From Flavobacterium endoglycinae (GTDB lineage: Bacteria > Bacteroidota > Bacteroidia > Flavobacteriales > Flavobacteriaceae), in NCBI RefSeq assembly GCF_017352115.1, contig NZ_CP071448.1:2007001-2071000 (forward strand): a stretch of 64,000 nt of DNA, written 5' to 3'. The notes under the pieces were generated by a model. It was not told where the DNA came from. It saw only the letters and a program-made list of their open reading frames with translations, and searched no databases. Shown here one piece after another: positions 42,311 through 52,377 of the stretch. A program made the translations under genes and the position numbers. The stretch's first letter is position 1, and each line of letters begins with the position of its first letter.

Positions 42311-45187
42311 TTATTTTTTAATAAATTTCATTACCTGAGTTTTATTATTCTCGTCTGAAGCTTTTACAATGTATAATCCTGCTTGTAATTCACTCACTCC
42401 AAATTGGAAATCTTTATTGGCATTTGAGGCAAAACTTTTCACTAATTGTCCCGAAAGCGAATACACTTCAACTTTTGCAAAAGCAGTATTTAAAGTAAAA
42501 TAATTAGAAACTGGATTTGGATGAAGATTTACTGAATTTCCTTTTTCAAAATCTTCTATTGCCAGATTTGCCGTTTTGTTTCCGTAAATTCTGTATTCTC
42601 CTGGATTCAGACTTATTGGTGTATTTACATTGGAAACAGTAATGGTTGTATTATCCATTAAATTATACCATGTTCCAGTATATTGAAATCCTGTTGCAAC
42701 ATTTTGTGTTGTAGTATCAAAATTGGCGATAATGACAACATCTTTTAATTGTGTTGCAGCAAGGCTCGCATTTGTAATTTTTATATTTACACTTAATGAG
42801 TTTGCATTTGCAATTGTTGGCGTTCCTAAAAACACAGGCTCGGTTGTTTTAAGGGTAATCATTTTTGCCCAATCATTGTAAATCTTGCTGCGGTTTGAAT
42901 CGCCTAACCAGTTTTCTGTCCATTGAGGTTGTGGTTTCGTATCTAATTTACAATCTCCTTGAAGTGTTGCTGATTCATCATTTACCGTTCCGTTGTTGCA
43001 AGTAAAAATAGAATCATCCATTCCTAATTCTCCAAAATGCCAGATCATTTTTGGTCCTGGAACCAATAACGAAACTGCTCCAATTGCAGACATTCTTGAT
43101 AAAGCCGTATTTAATGTTTTTACATTATAAGATCCATTTGAAGCTCCGTATTGTACATTTTTATACATTAAACGTTCTTCATCATGACTTTCAGCATATC
43201 CCATTAAACGATTTGCTGTAAAACCACGGCTTGAACTTGCCATTCTTGAAATGTTACTATCTGTAGCATATCCCATTGATAATTGATTGTAAGGATTGGT
43301 CATTTTTCCCCACAACATAATTCCTTTGCTTGGCGTTTCATTAACCTTATAATCTGCCCATTGTTTTTCTTCGGCATCTGTACCTAAATGCTCAAAAATA
43401 GTATAATGCGTCGGGTCGATACTCCATGAAAAATCAGCGTATTTTTTCAGAATATCTACTCTATCCTGCTGATATGCATTTGTACAGCTTTCGTCAGATG
43501 CTGTACAAGCCTGAGTGAATCCTTTAGTTAAATCCCAACGGAAACCATCTATTTTATATTCTTCAATCCATTGTTTGATAACACGATTCACATAGTATTG
43601 TGTTTTTAAAGACTGGTGATTAAAATCTTCCCCTACGCTATAACTATGTTTTGCAGTCATATTGAAATATGGATTTTCGGCTGAAGGTGATCCAAAACCG
43701 TCTCCATCAGGATCTGTCATCCACATTCTTACCATTGGATTTCGTCCAAAAGCATGATTTAAAGCTACATCCAGAATTACTGCAATTCCGTTCTGATGAT
43801 ACAAATCGATAAGTTCTTTCAATTTATCTGAAGTACCATAAAATTTATCCAAAGCCATATGAAATGAAGTATTATACCCCCAGCTTTCATTACCTTCAAA
43901 CTCCATTACCGGCATTAATTCGATCGCATTAATTTTCAGGCTTTTGAAATAATCGATTTTATCAATTAAACTTTGATAATTTCTTGCTGCATCAAAATCA
44001 CGAACTAAAACTTCATAAACCACCAGTTTTTCTTTTGCCGGCTTCACAAAATTGGTAACCTGCCAATTGTAAGGAGTCTGCCCTGTTTTTAAAACCGTAA
44101 CTTCAAACTGTTGTCCAGTAGGATAAGCAGGTAAATTTGGGTAAGAAGTATTTGGAATCCAAGAATCATCATATGGTGATAAAACCAAAGTAGAATACGG
44201 ATCAGCCGTTTTTACCATTGCAGGTGAATTAGCAAGCGGAGTTGCATCTACAACCCAATATTGATACGTATTGTTGACACCAGAAACCAATCCGGTTAAT
44301 TCCAACCAGAATTTCCCTGACGCGGGATCTTTTTTCATGGCATACGCCGATGTTGGCTGCCAATTATTAAAACTTCCAGCAACATAAACAAAATCCTTTA
44401 AAGGCGCATCCAAAACCAAAGTTGCTTTTGTAGCATCTGAAGCATTGTAATTAATTCCATCAACCAAACCAGCCGGCATCGCTTGAGAAACTGTATTTGG
44501 GTTTACCACTACTGAAAATTTCTTCGAAATTGTCGTTGCTCCTTGAACTGCAATTAATTCATAAGTCTGATTTCCGGTAACATTCGTATGCGTATAAGAA
44601 TAAGCAGAAGTACTGGCATTAGTATTCAAAGTTACTCCATTCGCTTTTAAAGTATAACTAGCTGCTCCGTTTGTATTTGTGGCTGCAATATTAAAATTCG
44701 TTCCAGAAGAAATAATTGTAGTACTGTTTTCTATGGGTGAAGTCAAAGAAACCTGAAAAGATCCTACTTCAACTAAAATATCCTGAGATTTTTTGTCGCC
44801 AGTACCATCTTTTGCTTTTACAAGAAAACCAATTCTGCCTATTCCGTTTCTGTTAAAATATACAGATGGTGTGAAAGTTTTTGTATATGTATCTGTTCCT
44901 GCGTTGTATGTAAATTTGCTGGCTTCATTTGAAGCAGTCCAAGAACCATTGGACGGAGAATCCATTTGATTTGTATCGTTTACATCATAAGACCAAGACC
45001 AAAGGTATAAGGCATGAGTTGCACTTATTCCCCATGAAGTTTCATCGACACTGCTGCCATTAATTGTAATTGTAATTGATGTAGTATCATCAAATGTTGC
45101 AGGATTTATTGTGTATGTTACTGTCTGCACTTGAGCAGAAACAGCAAAAGAAAGCAATAAAAATAGTATTAGTAAAGTTCTTTTCAT
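42311..45187 (-). CDS. T9SS-exported multidomain GH13 alpha-amylase
   Basis: Signal peptide (1-18), two beta-sandwich regions (about 20-230), an E-set/CBM48-like module (about 250-370; FVYVAGSFNNWQPTSAY), the GH13 barrel (about 395-790) and a T9SS type A sorting domain (last ~75 residues; LHPNPVSNYF, SGQLVKSF, LQAGLYIVK). Catalytic residues are Asp552 in GFRWDLTKGF, Glu599 in IFEHLG and Asp669 in SHDEERL. It should act on starch at the cell surface or outside. It is last in the susCDE operon but separated from susE by a terminator-like hairpin. It takes the role of SusG, although it is not a lipoprotein. Confidence 0.94.
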   Translation of the reverse strand: MKRTLLILFLLLSFAVSAQVQTVTYTINPATFDDTTSITITINGSSVDETSWGISATHALYLWSWSYDVNDTNQMDSPSNGSWTASNEASKFTYNAGTDTYTKTFTPSVYFNRNGIGRIGFLVKAKDGTGDKKSQDILVEVGSFQVSLTSPIENSTTIISSGTNFNIAATNTNGAASYTLKANGVTLNTNASTSAYSYTHTNVTGNQTYELIAVQGATTISKKFSVVVNPNTVSQAMPAGLVDGINYNASDATKATLVLDAPLKDFVYVAGSFNNWQPTSAYAMKKDPASGKFWLELTGLVSGVNNTYQYWVVDATPLANSPAMVKTADPYSTLVLSPYDDSWIPNTSYPNLPAYPTGQQFEVTVLKTGQTPYNWQVTNFVKPAKEKLVVYEVLVRDFDAARNYQSLIDKIDYFKSLKINAIELMPVMEFEGNESWGYNTSFHMALDKFYGTSDKLKELIDLYHQNGIAVILDVALNHAFGRNPMVRMWMTDPDGDGFGSPSAENPYFNMTAKHSYSVGEDFNHQSLKTQYYVNRVIKQWIEEYKIDGFRWDLTKGFTQACTASDESCTNAYQQDRVDILKKYADFSWSIDPTHYTIFEHLGTDAEEKQWADYKVNETPSKGIMLWGKMTNPYNQLSMGYATDSNISRMASSSRGFTANRLMGYAESHDEERLMYKNVQYGASNGSYNVKTLNTALSRMSAIGAVSLLVPGPKMIWHFGELGMDDSIFTCNNGTVNDESATLQGDCKLDTKPQPQWTENWLGDSNRSKIYNDWAKMITLKTTEPVFLGTPTIANANSLSVNIKITNASLAATQLKDVVIIANFDTTTQNVATGFQYTGTWYNLMDNTTITVSNVNTPISLNPGEYRIYGNKTANLAIEDFEKGNSVNLHPNPVSNYFTLNTAFAKVEVYSLSGQLVKSFASNANKDFQFGVSELQAGLYIVKASDENNKTQVMKFIKK

Positions 45188-45221
45188 AATATAGTGGTTA
45201 GCTAAATAGTTAGTTGGATTA

Positions 45222-45251
45222 AAAAAGGGCTATCTGGAGATAGCCCTTTTT
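45222..45251 (-). terminator. Strong terminator-like hairpin inside the sus operon
   Basis: AAAAAGGGCTATCT (45222-45235) and AGATAGCCCTTTTT (45238-45251) form a perfect 14-bp stem with a 2-base loop. On the minus strand a T run follows. It sits between susE and the amylase gene, and no consensus promoter is visible in the 34 bases after it. Confidence 0.9.
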
Positions 45252-45270
45252 CAGTTATTAACTGAAGTTT

Positions 45271-46368
45271 TTATTGATTAGGAATCATCACATAACTTCC
45301 GTCTAAATCATTAAAATAAATTAGATATTTAGATTTTGATACTGGAATATTATCTCCTGTTCCACCTCCAGAGAAAGCTGTTTTACCTCCCCATGAAACA
45401 TCCCAAGCATCATTTGCTCTAAATTTCATTTCACCATCATTTAGTGAAGTTACACCCAGTGTCCAAATGTGTGCATTGAAAGAAGATTTTACCATTGCAG
45501 TAGAAGCATCCCATCCTTTAGAAGTAGCGCTTCCGATGATACCTACTGTAGAATATATCGGAGCTGTAGCACCAGCAGCGTATGGTTCAAATGTATAGGT
45601 TAACTTTTGAACATCCATTTTAAATTTATAGTATCCATCAGCAGGTACTTCAATGCTTGCAGGATCAGCGTCGCCGTCTGTCGCTCTATAAACTAAAGCA
45701 CCATTAGCACCTCCATACATTGGAGCCCAACTTCCTAAGTTTTTAATAGTTTTGAAATATCCTTTTTTAAAGAATCCTGTAAACACATACTCATTAGCAT
45801 TTGTTCCGCTTCTGAATAAGATTTGATTCCCTTTGTTGTTATCCCATCCAGAAACAGTTGCATCTCCAACTAAATACCAATCTGAGAAATTATAGTCAAC
45901 TTTCCCAACATAAGGAGTTACCGAAATTGTGATTACATCTTTTCCGGTTTGCACAAATCCTCCAGACACATTAGAAGCAATTTTTACATCATACATTGCA
46001 GCAACTTCTGGTTTACCACCTAGATCAATTGCAACTTGGTTTAAATCTTTAACTAATACTGAAGCTTCTGTAATACTAGTCGTAGTTGCAAGAGTTTTTG
46101 CAGCTGTAAAATCTCCGCCTTTTTTATCTATCAATAAAGTATATTTTATTGCAACACTTGTAGAATATTTTGCTGCTGACCATGTAAATTTAACAGCTTC
46201 ATCTGCAGCTTTATCTACTTCTAAAACATAATTTTGTCCTGTAGTAGGGGCAGTAATTTCTGGTGCCGTAACAGCGTCAAGTACTGGTCTTTCATCTACA
46301 GCATCAGCATTACATGATACTGCCAATATCCCAATAAATACAATTAAAATTTTATATATATTTTTCAT
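45271..46368 (-). CDS. susE: SusE-like starch-binding lipoprotein
   Basis: Lipobox AVSC (Cys19) followed by an acidic stretch, then an N-terminal SusE Ig-like domain (about 35-150; APEITAPTTGQNYVLEVDKA, VKFTWSAAKYST) and two CBM-like starch-binding domains (about 160-265 and 270-365; LVGDATVSGWDNNKG, then IGSATSKGWDAST). The tryptophans after GW/SG are typical of the sugar-binding face. Predicted to be exposed at the surface, holding starch near the SusCD complex. It starts 20 bases after susD. Confidence 0.92.
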   Translation of the reverse strand: MKNIYKILIVFIGILAVSCNADAVDERPVLDAVTAPEITAPTTGQNYVLEVDKAADEAVKFTWSAAKYSTSVAIKYTLLIDKKGGDFTAAKTLATTTSITEASVLVKDLNQVAIDLGGKPEVAAMYDVKIASNVSGGFVQTGKDVITISVTPYVGKVDYNFSDWYLVGDATVSGWDNNKGNQILFRSGTNANEYVFTGFFKKGYFKTIKNLGSWAPMYGGANGALVYRATDGDADPASIEVPADGYYKFKMDVQKLTYTFEPYAAGATAPIYSTVGIIGSATSKGWDASTAMVKSSFNAHIWTLGVTSLNDGEMKFRANDAWDVSWGGKTAFSGGGTGDNIPVSKSKYLIYFNDLDGSYVMIPNQ

Positions 46369-46388
46369 TTTACGAATTTATATAGTTG

Positions 46389-47993
46389 TTAGTATCCTGG
46401 ATTTTGTTTCAAAGTAGGGTTTGCTTGAATTGTTTTAGCAGGAATAGGCATAAGATCTCTATATGACTCTGTAGCATTCCCATTCATCGTACCACCTTTC
46501 CATTGCCAGATTTTATCTCCACCTGTGAATTTACCAAAACGAATTAAATCTGTTCTTCTATGGCATTCCCAAAACAATTCTCTTCCTCTTTCTGCTAAAA
46601 TAAAATCAAGATTCAAATTTGCAGCAGATATTGTAGCCGCTTGTGCTCTTGTTCTAATTTGGTTAATATAACCTACTGCGGTTGCAATATTAGCAGTACT
46701 AGCTCCTCTAACTGCTGCTTCAGCATACATTAAATAAGCATCAGAAATTCTGAAAACAGGAAAATCTGTATCTGGAATGTCTGTTCTTTGAGCTGGGGAA
46801 CCATCAGATTTTTTGTTAATATATTTAGTTACAGCGTAACCATCTGTAAAAGTTCCAACATTGTTAATATCTAAAGACTGACCATCAGTATAGAAAGTTC
46901 CTCTTTTATCTGCTGTCGCTGTCGCATCAGGGAAAAGAGCTACAAACTCTTTACGAGTTCTAATACCTTGCCATCCTCCGTCCATACCTCTTGAAGCCGC
47001 ATCCATGCTTCCTCCAATAGAGGCATGAAGAATAAAACTCATTCCTCCACCAGTTGCTCTAATAGCATTTCCATCACTAATGATTGGGAAAATAAATTCG
47101 TTTTGAGCACCATTTTTGTCATTATCTGCTGAAAATAGATAAGCATAAGGAACGTTTGCAAATGTGTATCCTGAATTAATGATTTCAGTACATAAAGTAC
47201 CTACTTCATTATTTCTTTCTGTTCCAGTATATACTTTAGAGTTTAGATAAATCTGAGCTAATAAAAATTTAGCAGCCACTTTATCAATTCTTCCATATTC
47301 ATTTGTTCTTGCGTTTGGCAGACTGCTGTCTAAATCTTTTAATTCAGATTCTACAAAAGCAAAAACTTCTGCTCTTGATTTTTGTACTGGATAAAAGAAT
47401 CCTACTGGATCTGCTTCTGTAGTAATTGGCACATTACCAAACAAATCCATTAAATTAACATAAGAAAAAGCTCTTAAAAAACGTGCTTCAGCTCTAAAAG
47501 TGGCGATTTCAGCTTTTAAATTAGCATCAACACCTCTTGCATTAAGTTTTTCTTCAGTAGTTTGTCTCAAAAACTCATTTGCCAAACTGATATGATACGA
47601 TGCTCTAGAATAAGTTCCGTATAAAAACTCATTTTGAGGAGACCATGTTTGTGTATTTAAAGTTGGTAAAGTACCATCGGCCCAAGCAATAATAGCTTCG
47701 TCTGTTGTAAATTCTTGAGTTACAAAAAGAAGACGTAAGTAACTGCTGAAATCTCCACTAAGACCCGCAATATCTGCCTGTCCATCACCGTCATTACCTC
47801 CTACATATAAACCAGCGTATAGTTTTGCTAATACTTGTTTGTACGATGCAGGATCCTGAAAAAAGGTTTCAGATAAAAATTCATCATCATCCTTTGGCGT
47901 AACGTTTAAATCGTCCGTACACGAAGTAAACGTCATACTTATTCCTAGAATGAATAGAAAGAAATAAGATATATATTTAAATGATATTTTCAT
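46389..47993 (-). CDS. susD: SusD/RagB family starch-capture lipoprotein
   Basis: Lipobox TFTSC (Cys25) followed by TDD. The SusD fold is helix-rich: TFFQDPASYKQVLAKLYAG at the N-terminus, AEARFLRAFSYVNLMDLFGNVPI, KFLLAQIYLNSKVYTG, VFRISDAYLMYAEAAVRG, and ILAERGRELFWECHRRTDLIRFGKF with the closing LMPIPAKTIQANPTLKQNPGY, which is a family hallmark. It forms the lid over the SusC barrel. Its gene starts 35 bases after susC; the pair is the core of this polysaccharide utilisation locus. Confidence 0.97.
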   Translation of the reverse strand: MKISFKYISYFFLFILGISMTFTSCTDDLNVTPKDDDEFLSETFFQDPASYKQVLAKLYAGLYVGGNDGDGQADIAGLSGDFSSYLRLLFVTQEFTTDEAIIAWADGTLPTLNTQTWSPQNEFLYGTYSRASYHISLANEFLRQTTEEKLNARGVDANLKAEIATFRAEARFLRAFSYVNLMDLFGNVPITTEADPVGFFYPVQKSRAEVFAFVESELKDLDSSLPNARTNEYGRIDKVAAKFLLAQIYLNSKVYTGTERNNEVGTLCTEIINSGYTFANVPYAYLFSADNDKNGAQNEFIFPIISDGNAIRATGGGMSFILHASIGGSMDAASRGMDGGWQGIRTRKEFVALFPDATATADKRGTFYTDGQSLDINNVGTFTDGYAVTKYINKKSDGSPAQRTDIPDTDFPVFRISDAYLMYAEAAVRGASTANIATAVGYINQIRTRAQAATISAANLNLDFILAERGRELFWECHRRTDLIRFGKFTGGDKIWQWKGGTMNGNATESYRDLMPIPAKTIQANPTLKQNPGY

Positions 47994-48028
47994 TTTGTAT
48001 GTTTTAAATTTTGTTTTTCAATGTACTA

Positions 48029-51010
48029 TTAGAAACTTGCATTCACTCCAAACAAGAAAGTTCTAGCTCTTGGATAAACGTTACCATCAATTCCGTTGAA
48101 TTTCTCCGGATCTAAACCATCATATTTTGTAAGTACAAAAACGTTTTGAACACCTGCTGAGAATCTTAAAGATGCCGCTTTTAATAAAGCTTTATCTAAA
48201 GTATAACCTACAGTTACGTTGTCTAATTTTATGAAAGAAGCATCTTTTACATAGTAATTAGATAAATAACGTTGAGTTCCATTATCTTCATAAGTAAATC
48301 CTGTATTCAAGTAATCTGAACTTACGTTTGATAAATCTGTTTGTCTTCTTAAAGCAGCATCAGAATACCCCATATTAGAGTTTACGTTATCAAAAATGTA
48401 ATTTCCTAAACTTGCTCTCCAGTTCATTGTAAAATCAAACTTTTTGTAGTTTAAAGTAGAGAACAAACCAAATGTATAATCTGCTGTTGGTTTCTTGTAT
48501 CTGTAACGATCTGAAGCATCAATCTTACCATCTCCATTTCTATCTACATAAGCTCCTGCAATTGGCTTTTTGTTTGCATCATATAATTGTTCGTAAACAA
48601 AAAATGAATTTGGAGCATAACCAACAGTATTGATCAACACTTTATTTCCATTTCCTCCTTTAATATTATCTCCTACTTCGTAACCTTGGAAACCTTCAAC
48701 TGTTTGACCTAAACTTTCAATTTTTTGATCTAAATAAGTAGCATTAACTGCAACATTCCATGTTAAGTTATCTTTCTTAATAATATCCGATTGAAGACTG
48801 AATTCAAGACCTTTAGTTCTTAAATCACCAATATTATTAAATCCTTGATTTCTTAAGTTAGCTCCGTCAGGAACCAATACATCAGCTAATAAATCTGATG
48901 ACTTTTTATCAAAATAGTTAATAGATCCAGTGATTCTATCTTTTAAGAATCCAAAATCAAGACCAATGTTCATCTCTGCCAACTCTTCCCATTTGATATT
49001 TTGATTATATCCTTCTGGTCTAGCTGTTCTATAAACAACACCATTAAATACATACTGAGTATTAACTGTACCAAGTGTTACTCTTCGTAAATAATCGTAC
49101 TGAGCAGAAATATCCTGCTGACCCGTTGTACCATAACCTACTCTCAATTTTAAACTTGAAAGTGTTTCGTTATCTTTTAGGAATGACTCTTGAGCGATAT
49201 TCCACGCAAAAGCACCTCCCATAAAATTACCCCATCTGTTTTCTTCAGAAAAACGTGAAGTTCCGTCTCTTCTGTAGTTTAAAGTCAATAAATATTTGCT
49301 ATCCCAACCTAAATTCAAACGACCAAAAAACGATTGTAAATTGATGTCTGGATCAGTTATAACATCTTCATTTCTAGTTGCAGCTGGCTGTGTAAGTGCT
49401 CCAGACTGGTATTTTTCTTTTTGAAACAACTGATAGTTATAACCAGCTGTAGCGTCTAATTTAAGTTTTCCTAAATTTTTGCTGTAAACAAAATAAGTAT
49501 TTAAATTTTTGTTTTGAAGATCGTCAGTGTAAGTATCATAGTTTCCTAAATTTACCCAGTTCCCACTGCTGTAAGGATTTGGTTGGTATCCTAAAACGCT
49601 TTCTGTACTTTGTCTATTGTAACCGCTGCTGTCAAATCTATCAATACCAGCTTCTGCCACAACTCTTAAATCTTCAAAGAAGTGGAATTTATAGTCAATA
49701 CTAATATTACCCCATTTTCTGGTAGATTTAGATCTTTTGTCTTCTTGATTTATTCTCGCAAGCGGGTTTTTCGCAGGTAATAAGGCTACGTTTCCGTTTG
49801 ATTCTAACCATTCAAAATATCCTCCATAACGAGAACCTGCCTGATAAGGAGATTGTGTAGGATCAAAGCTAATTGCCGAACCGATAACTGCGTCTTCATC
49901 TTGAAATTGATTTTTGCTGAAAGATAAATTTCCGCTAATATCAATTTTTAAGTGATTATCAAATAAAACTGGATTTAACGATATCGATGTCGTAGTTCTT
50001 TCAAAAGAAGTATTTCTTAAAATTCCAGGATTATCAACATTTCCAACAGATAAACGTACTGGCAATTTATTAAATAAAGCACCACTTACAGAGATATTAT
50101 TGTTTGTTGTCAAAGCGGTGTGGAAAATTTCTTTCTGCCAGTTTGTACTTGCTGTGCCCATTAATGCTTTTTGAGCATCAGATCCTTTTTCATTTACAAA
50201 AGCACGGAACTGATCTGCATTTAATACATCAACTGTATTAGCTATTGTATTTACACCAACTTGTGAACTAAAATTAACTTTTACACCACCTTTAGTTCCT
50301 TTTTTAGTAGTAATTACGATTACACCATTTGCTGCACGAGAACCATAGATTGCAGCTGCAGAAGCATCTTTAAGAACTGTAAATGACTCAATATCATTAG
50401 GATCAATTGTAGATAAGATACTTGTAGCACCACTTGGAACCGCATTACTTAAAGGAAGTCCGTCTAAAATAATCAATGGATCATTTGAAGCACTTAAAGA
50501 AGATCCTCCACGAATTCTAATATCAGCTTTTGCTCCAGGAGCACCTCCTCCAACAACATTCACACCAGCAATACGTCCGCCGATTAAACTTTCTGGAGTT
50601 ACGTTAATTCCTTTGTTAAATTCTTTCGATGAGATTTGAGATACAGATCCTGTTGCATCTTTTTTCTTAACAGTACCATAACCTACCTGTACTACAACTT
50701 CTTGAAGCTGGTTTGTATCTTCTTCTAAAGAAACGTTAAGAGTTTTTTGACCAGCGTAATCAATCGTTTGCGTTTTGTAACCAATAAAAGAAACTACGAT
50801 TTTACTTCCGCTTTTAACATTTGACAGCTGGTAATTTCCATCAAATCCTGTTGATGCACCATTTGGAGCACCTTGTACATTTACATTTACTCCCGGTATT
50901 GGCTGACCTGTCGCTTTGTCTACAACAGTCCCTGTAAGAGTGTTTTGAGCTAACACACTAAAAGGCAACAATAGGAATAAAAATAACAACTTTTTGTAAA
51001 TTGTTTTCAT
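48029..51010 (-). CDS. susC: SusC-like TonB-dependent starch-oligosaccharide importer
   Basis: Signal peptide (1-21, SVLAQ), a carboxypeptidase-regulatory-like domain (about 24-98; TGTVVDKATGQPIPGVNV), a TonB box region, a plug (about 110-235; ADIRIRGGSSLSASNDPLII, DASAAAIYGSRAANGVIVIT) and a 22-strand barrel of 993 residues in all, ending FGVNASF. It moves maltooligosaccharides into the periplasm using TonB energy. It is first in the minus-strand operon and divergent from the LacI-type regulator. The promoter (51076-51104) and a motif shared with the MFS operon lie just upstream. Confidence 0.97.
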   Translation of the reverse strand: MKTIYKKLLFLFLLLPFSVLAQNTLTGTVVDKATGQPIPGVNVNVQGAPNGASTGFDGNYQLSNVKSGSKIVVSFIGYKTQTIDYAGQKTLNVSLEEDTNQLQEVVVQVGYGTVKKKDATGSVSQISSKEFNKGINVTPESLIGGRIAGVNVVGGGAPGAKADIRIRGGSSLSASNDPLIILDGLPLSNAVPSGATSILSTIDPNDIESFTVLKDASAAAIYGSRAANGVIVITTKKGTKGGVKVNFSSQVGVNTIANTVDVLNADQFRAFVNEKGSDAQKALMGTASTNWQKEIFHTALTTNNNISVSGALFNKLPVRLSVGNVDNPGILRNTSFERTTTSISLNPVLFDNHLKIDISGNLSFSKNQFQDEDAVIGSAISFDPTQSPYQAGSRYGGYFEWLESNGNVALLPAKNPLARINQEDKRSKSTRKWGNISIDYKFHFFEDLRVVAEAGIDRFDSSGYNRQSTESVLGYQPNPYSSGNWVNLGNYDTYTDDLQNKNLNTYFVYSKNLGKLKLDATAGYNYQLFQKEKYQSGALTQPAATRNEDVITDPDINLQSFFGRLNLGWDSKYLLTLNYRRDGTSRFSEENRWGNFMGGAFAWNIAQESFLKDNETLSSLKLRVGYGTTGQQDISAQYDYLRRVTLGTVNTQYVFNGVVYRTARPEGYNQNIKWEELAEMNIGLDFGFLKDRITGSINYFDKKSSDLLADVLVPDGANLRNQGFNNIGDLRTKGLEFSLQSDIIKKDNLTWNVAVNATYLDQKIESLGQTVEGFQGYEVGDNIKGGNGNKVLINTVGYAPNSFFVYEQLYDANKKPIAGAYVDRNGDGKIDASDRYRYKKPTADYTFGLFSTLNYKKFDFTMNWRASLGNYIFDNVNSNMGYSDAALRRQTDLSNVSSDYLNTGFTYEDNGTQRYLSNYYVKDASFIKLDNVTVGYTLDKALLKAASLRFSAGVQNVFVLTKYDGLDPEKFNGIDGNVYPRARTFLFGVNASF

Positions 51011-51054
51011 ACTTTTTGTTTAAATTAGTTTGAGTTTGTGATTGTTAGTTAAGT

Positions 51055-51072
51055 TTTTAATTTTACTTCGAA
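51055..51072. promoter_or_regulatory. 18-base element shared with the MFS operon (susC side)
   Basis: TTTTAATTTTACTTCGAA here and TTTTAGTTTTACTTCGAA at 52378-52395 match at 17 of 18 positions. The element covers the predicted susC transcription start and ends in the palindrome TTCGAA with a central CG, as is common in LacI-family operators. Confidence 0.5.
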
Positions 51073-51075
51073 TTC

Positions 51076-51104
51076 CAAAATTATGAATTTATTAACATGC
51101 TCAA
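51076..51104 (-). promoter_or_regulatory. susC promoter
   Basis: On the minus strand TTG (51104-51102), an 18-base spacer and TAATTTTG (51083-51076) match the Bacteroidota consensus. Transcription would begin near 51069, inside the 18-base shared element. Confidence 0.6.
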
Positions 51105-51245
51105 CGAGAGACAATTTTTATTACTTTACGAAAACGTGGTAGTGTTGAAAACTTTCTATATTTTGTAATCTTTTAGCGTTAAAATTGTCAATTATAAAAA
51201 TATCAGATACCTTTATTATTAATTAGATTTTTTTCAACTAATACC

Positions 51246-52277
51246 ATGAAACGCAAAATAACCCTAAAACAGATCGCAAAGGAATTAGACGTATCCATTT
51301 CAACTGTCTCTAAATCACTTCGAAACAGTCTTGAAATTGGAGAAGAAACACGTCTAAAAGTTCAGGCTTTTGCGAAGTTTTACAACTACAAACCAAACAA
51401 CATTGCCCTTAGTTTAAAAAACCGAAAAACAAAAAGTATTGGTATCATTATTCCCGAAATTGTACATTATTTTTTCTCTACTGTAATCAATGGAATCGAA
51501 CAGGTTGCCAACGAGCACGGATACAGTGTAGTTATTTGTGTATCAGACGATTCTTTCGACAAAGAAGTTCTAAATATGGAGATGCTTGCCAACGGAAGTA
51601 TCGACGGTTTTATCATGTCTCTTTCTAAAGAAACTCAGTACAAAGGCGACTTTCATCATATCACCGAAGTAATCAATCAAGGAATGCCCGTTGTAATGTT
51701 CGATCGTGTTACAAACGACATTTTATGCGATAAAGTTATTATTGATGACAAAGCCGCTGCGTATGAAGCTGTTCAAAGCTTAATTGACAGTGGACGAAAA
51801 AAAATTGCCTTAGTGACAACAGTGGATTATGTAAGTGTGGGTAAGCTTAGAACCGACGGTTATGAAAAAGCACTTCTCGACAACGGAATTCCATTCAATG
51901 AAGAATTAATTATTAAAATTGAAGATGTAGAAACCTGCGAAATAACCATCAGCCAGCTTTTACATGAAAGAGCTTTTGACGCCGTTTTTGCTGTAAATGA
52001 GCTTTTTGCCGTAACTATTATCAAAACAGCTAACAAAATGGGATTAAAAGTTCCTGAAGATTTAGCCGTAATTGCTTTTACTGACGGAATTATTTCAAAA
52101 TACTCAACACCAACTATTACGACTGTAAGCCAAAGTGGTGAAAAAATGGGCAACAAGGCTGCTAAAATGCTTATTGAGCGCATAGAAGCCGAAGAAGACG
52201 ATGATGAAGAACATACCGAAAATTACACCACAGAAGTTATAGAAACACATCTCATAAAAAGAGAATCTACTGACTAA
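51246..52277 (+). CDS. LacI/GalR-family transcriptional regulator of the starch locus
   Basis: Residues 1-60 form a LacI helix-turn-helix with hinge (TLKQIAKELDVSISTVSKSL, YNYKPNNIALSLKNRKT). Residues about 62-335 form a periplasmic-binding-protein-like sensor (IGIIIPEIVHYFFSTVINGI, AVIAFTDGIISKYSTPTITT). The gene lies between the divergent susCDE operon and the MFS-pgmB-GH65-GH97 operon, so it most likely controls both in response to maltose or a maltodextrin. This replaces the SusR regulator of Bacteroides. It is followed by its own terminator. Confidence 0.94.
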   Translation: MKRKITLKQIAKELDVSISTVSKSLRNSLEIGEETRLKVQAFAKFYNYKPNNIALSLKNRKTKSIGIIIPEIVHYFFSTVINGIEQVANEHGYSVVICVSDDSFDKEVLNMEMLANGSIDGFIMSLSKETQYKGDFHHITEVINQGMPVVMFDRVTNDILCDKVIIDDKAAAYEAVQSLIDSGRKKIALVTTVDYVSVGKLRTDGYEKALLDNGIPFNEELIIKIEDVETCEITISQLLHERAFDAVFAVNELFAVTIIKTANKMGLKVPEDLAVIAFTDGIISKYSTPTITTVSQSGEKMGNKAAKMLIERIEAEEDDDEEHTENYTTEVIETHLIKRESTD

Positions 52278-52300
52278 TTTTCTTAAAATCAATAAATTCC

Positions 52301-52330
52301 AAAGCCATAAAAAATATTTATGGCTTTTTT
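52301..52330 (+). terminator. Terminator of the LacI-type regulator gene
   Basis: AAAGCCATAAA (52301-52311) pairs with TTTATGGCTTT (52317-52327) and a T run follows. Confidence 0.92.
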
Positions 52331-52377
52331 ATTAGCGTAAATAAAAAAATAATTTATACTTTTACGCCCGTCAAGGC

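Noticed and set aside
42311-45187. Calling the 958-residue amylase SusG
   Set aside because: SusG is a surface lipoprotein; this protein has an ordinary signal peptide and a T9SS sorting domain, so only the role is comparable.
45929-46231. 100-codon plus-strand frame inside susE
   Set aside because: Antisense shadow; susE has clear lipoprotein signal and domain structure.
51860-52183. 107-codon minus-strand frame inside the LacI-type regulator gene
   Set aside because: Antisense shadow of a well-supported gene; no start context or homology.
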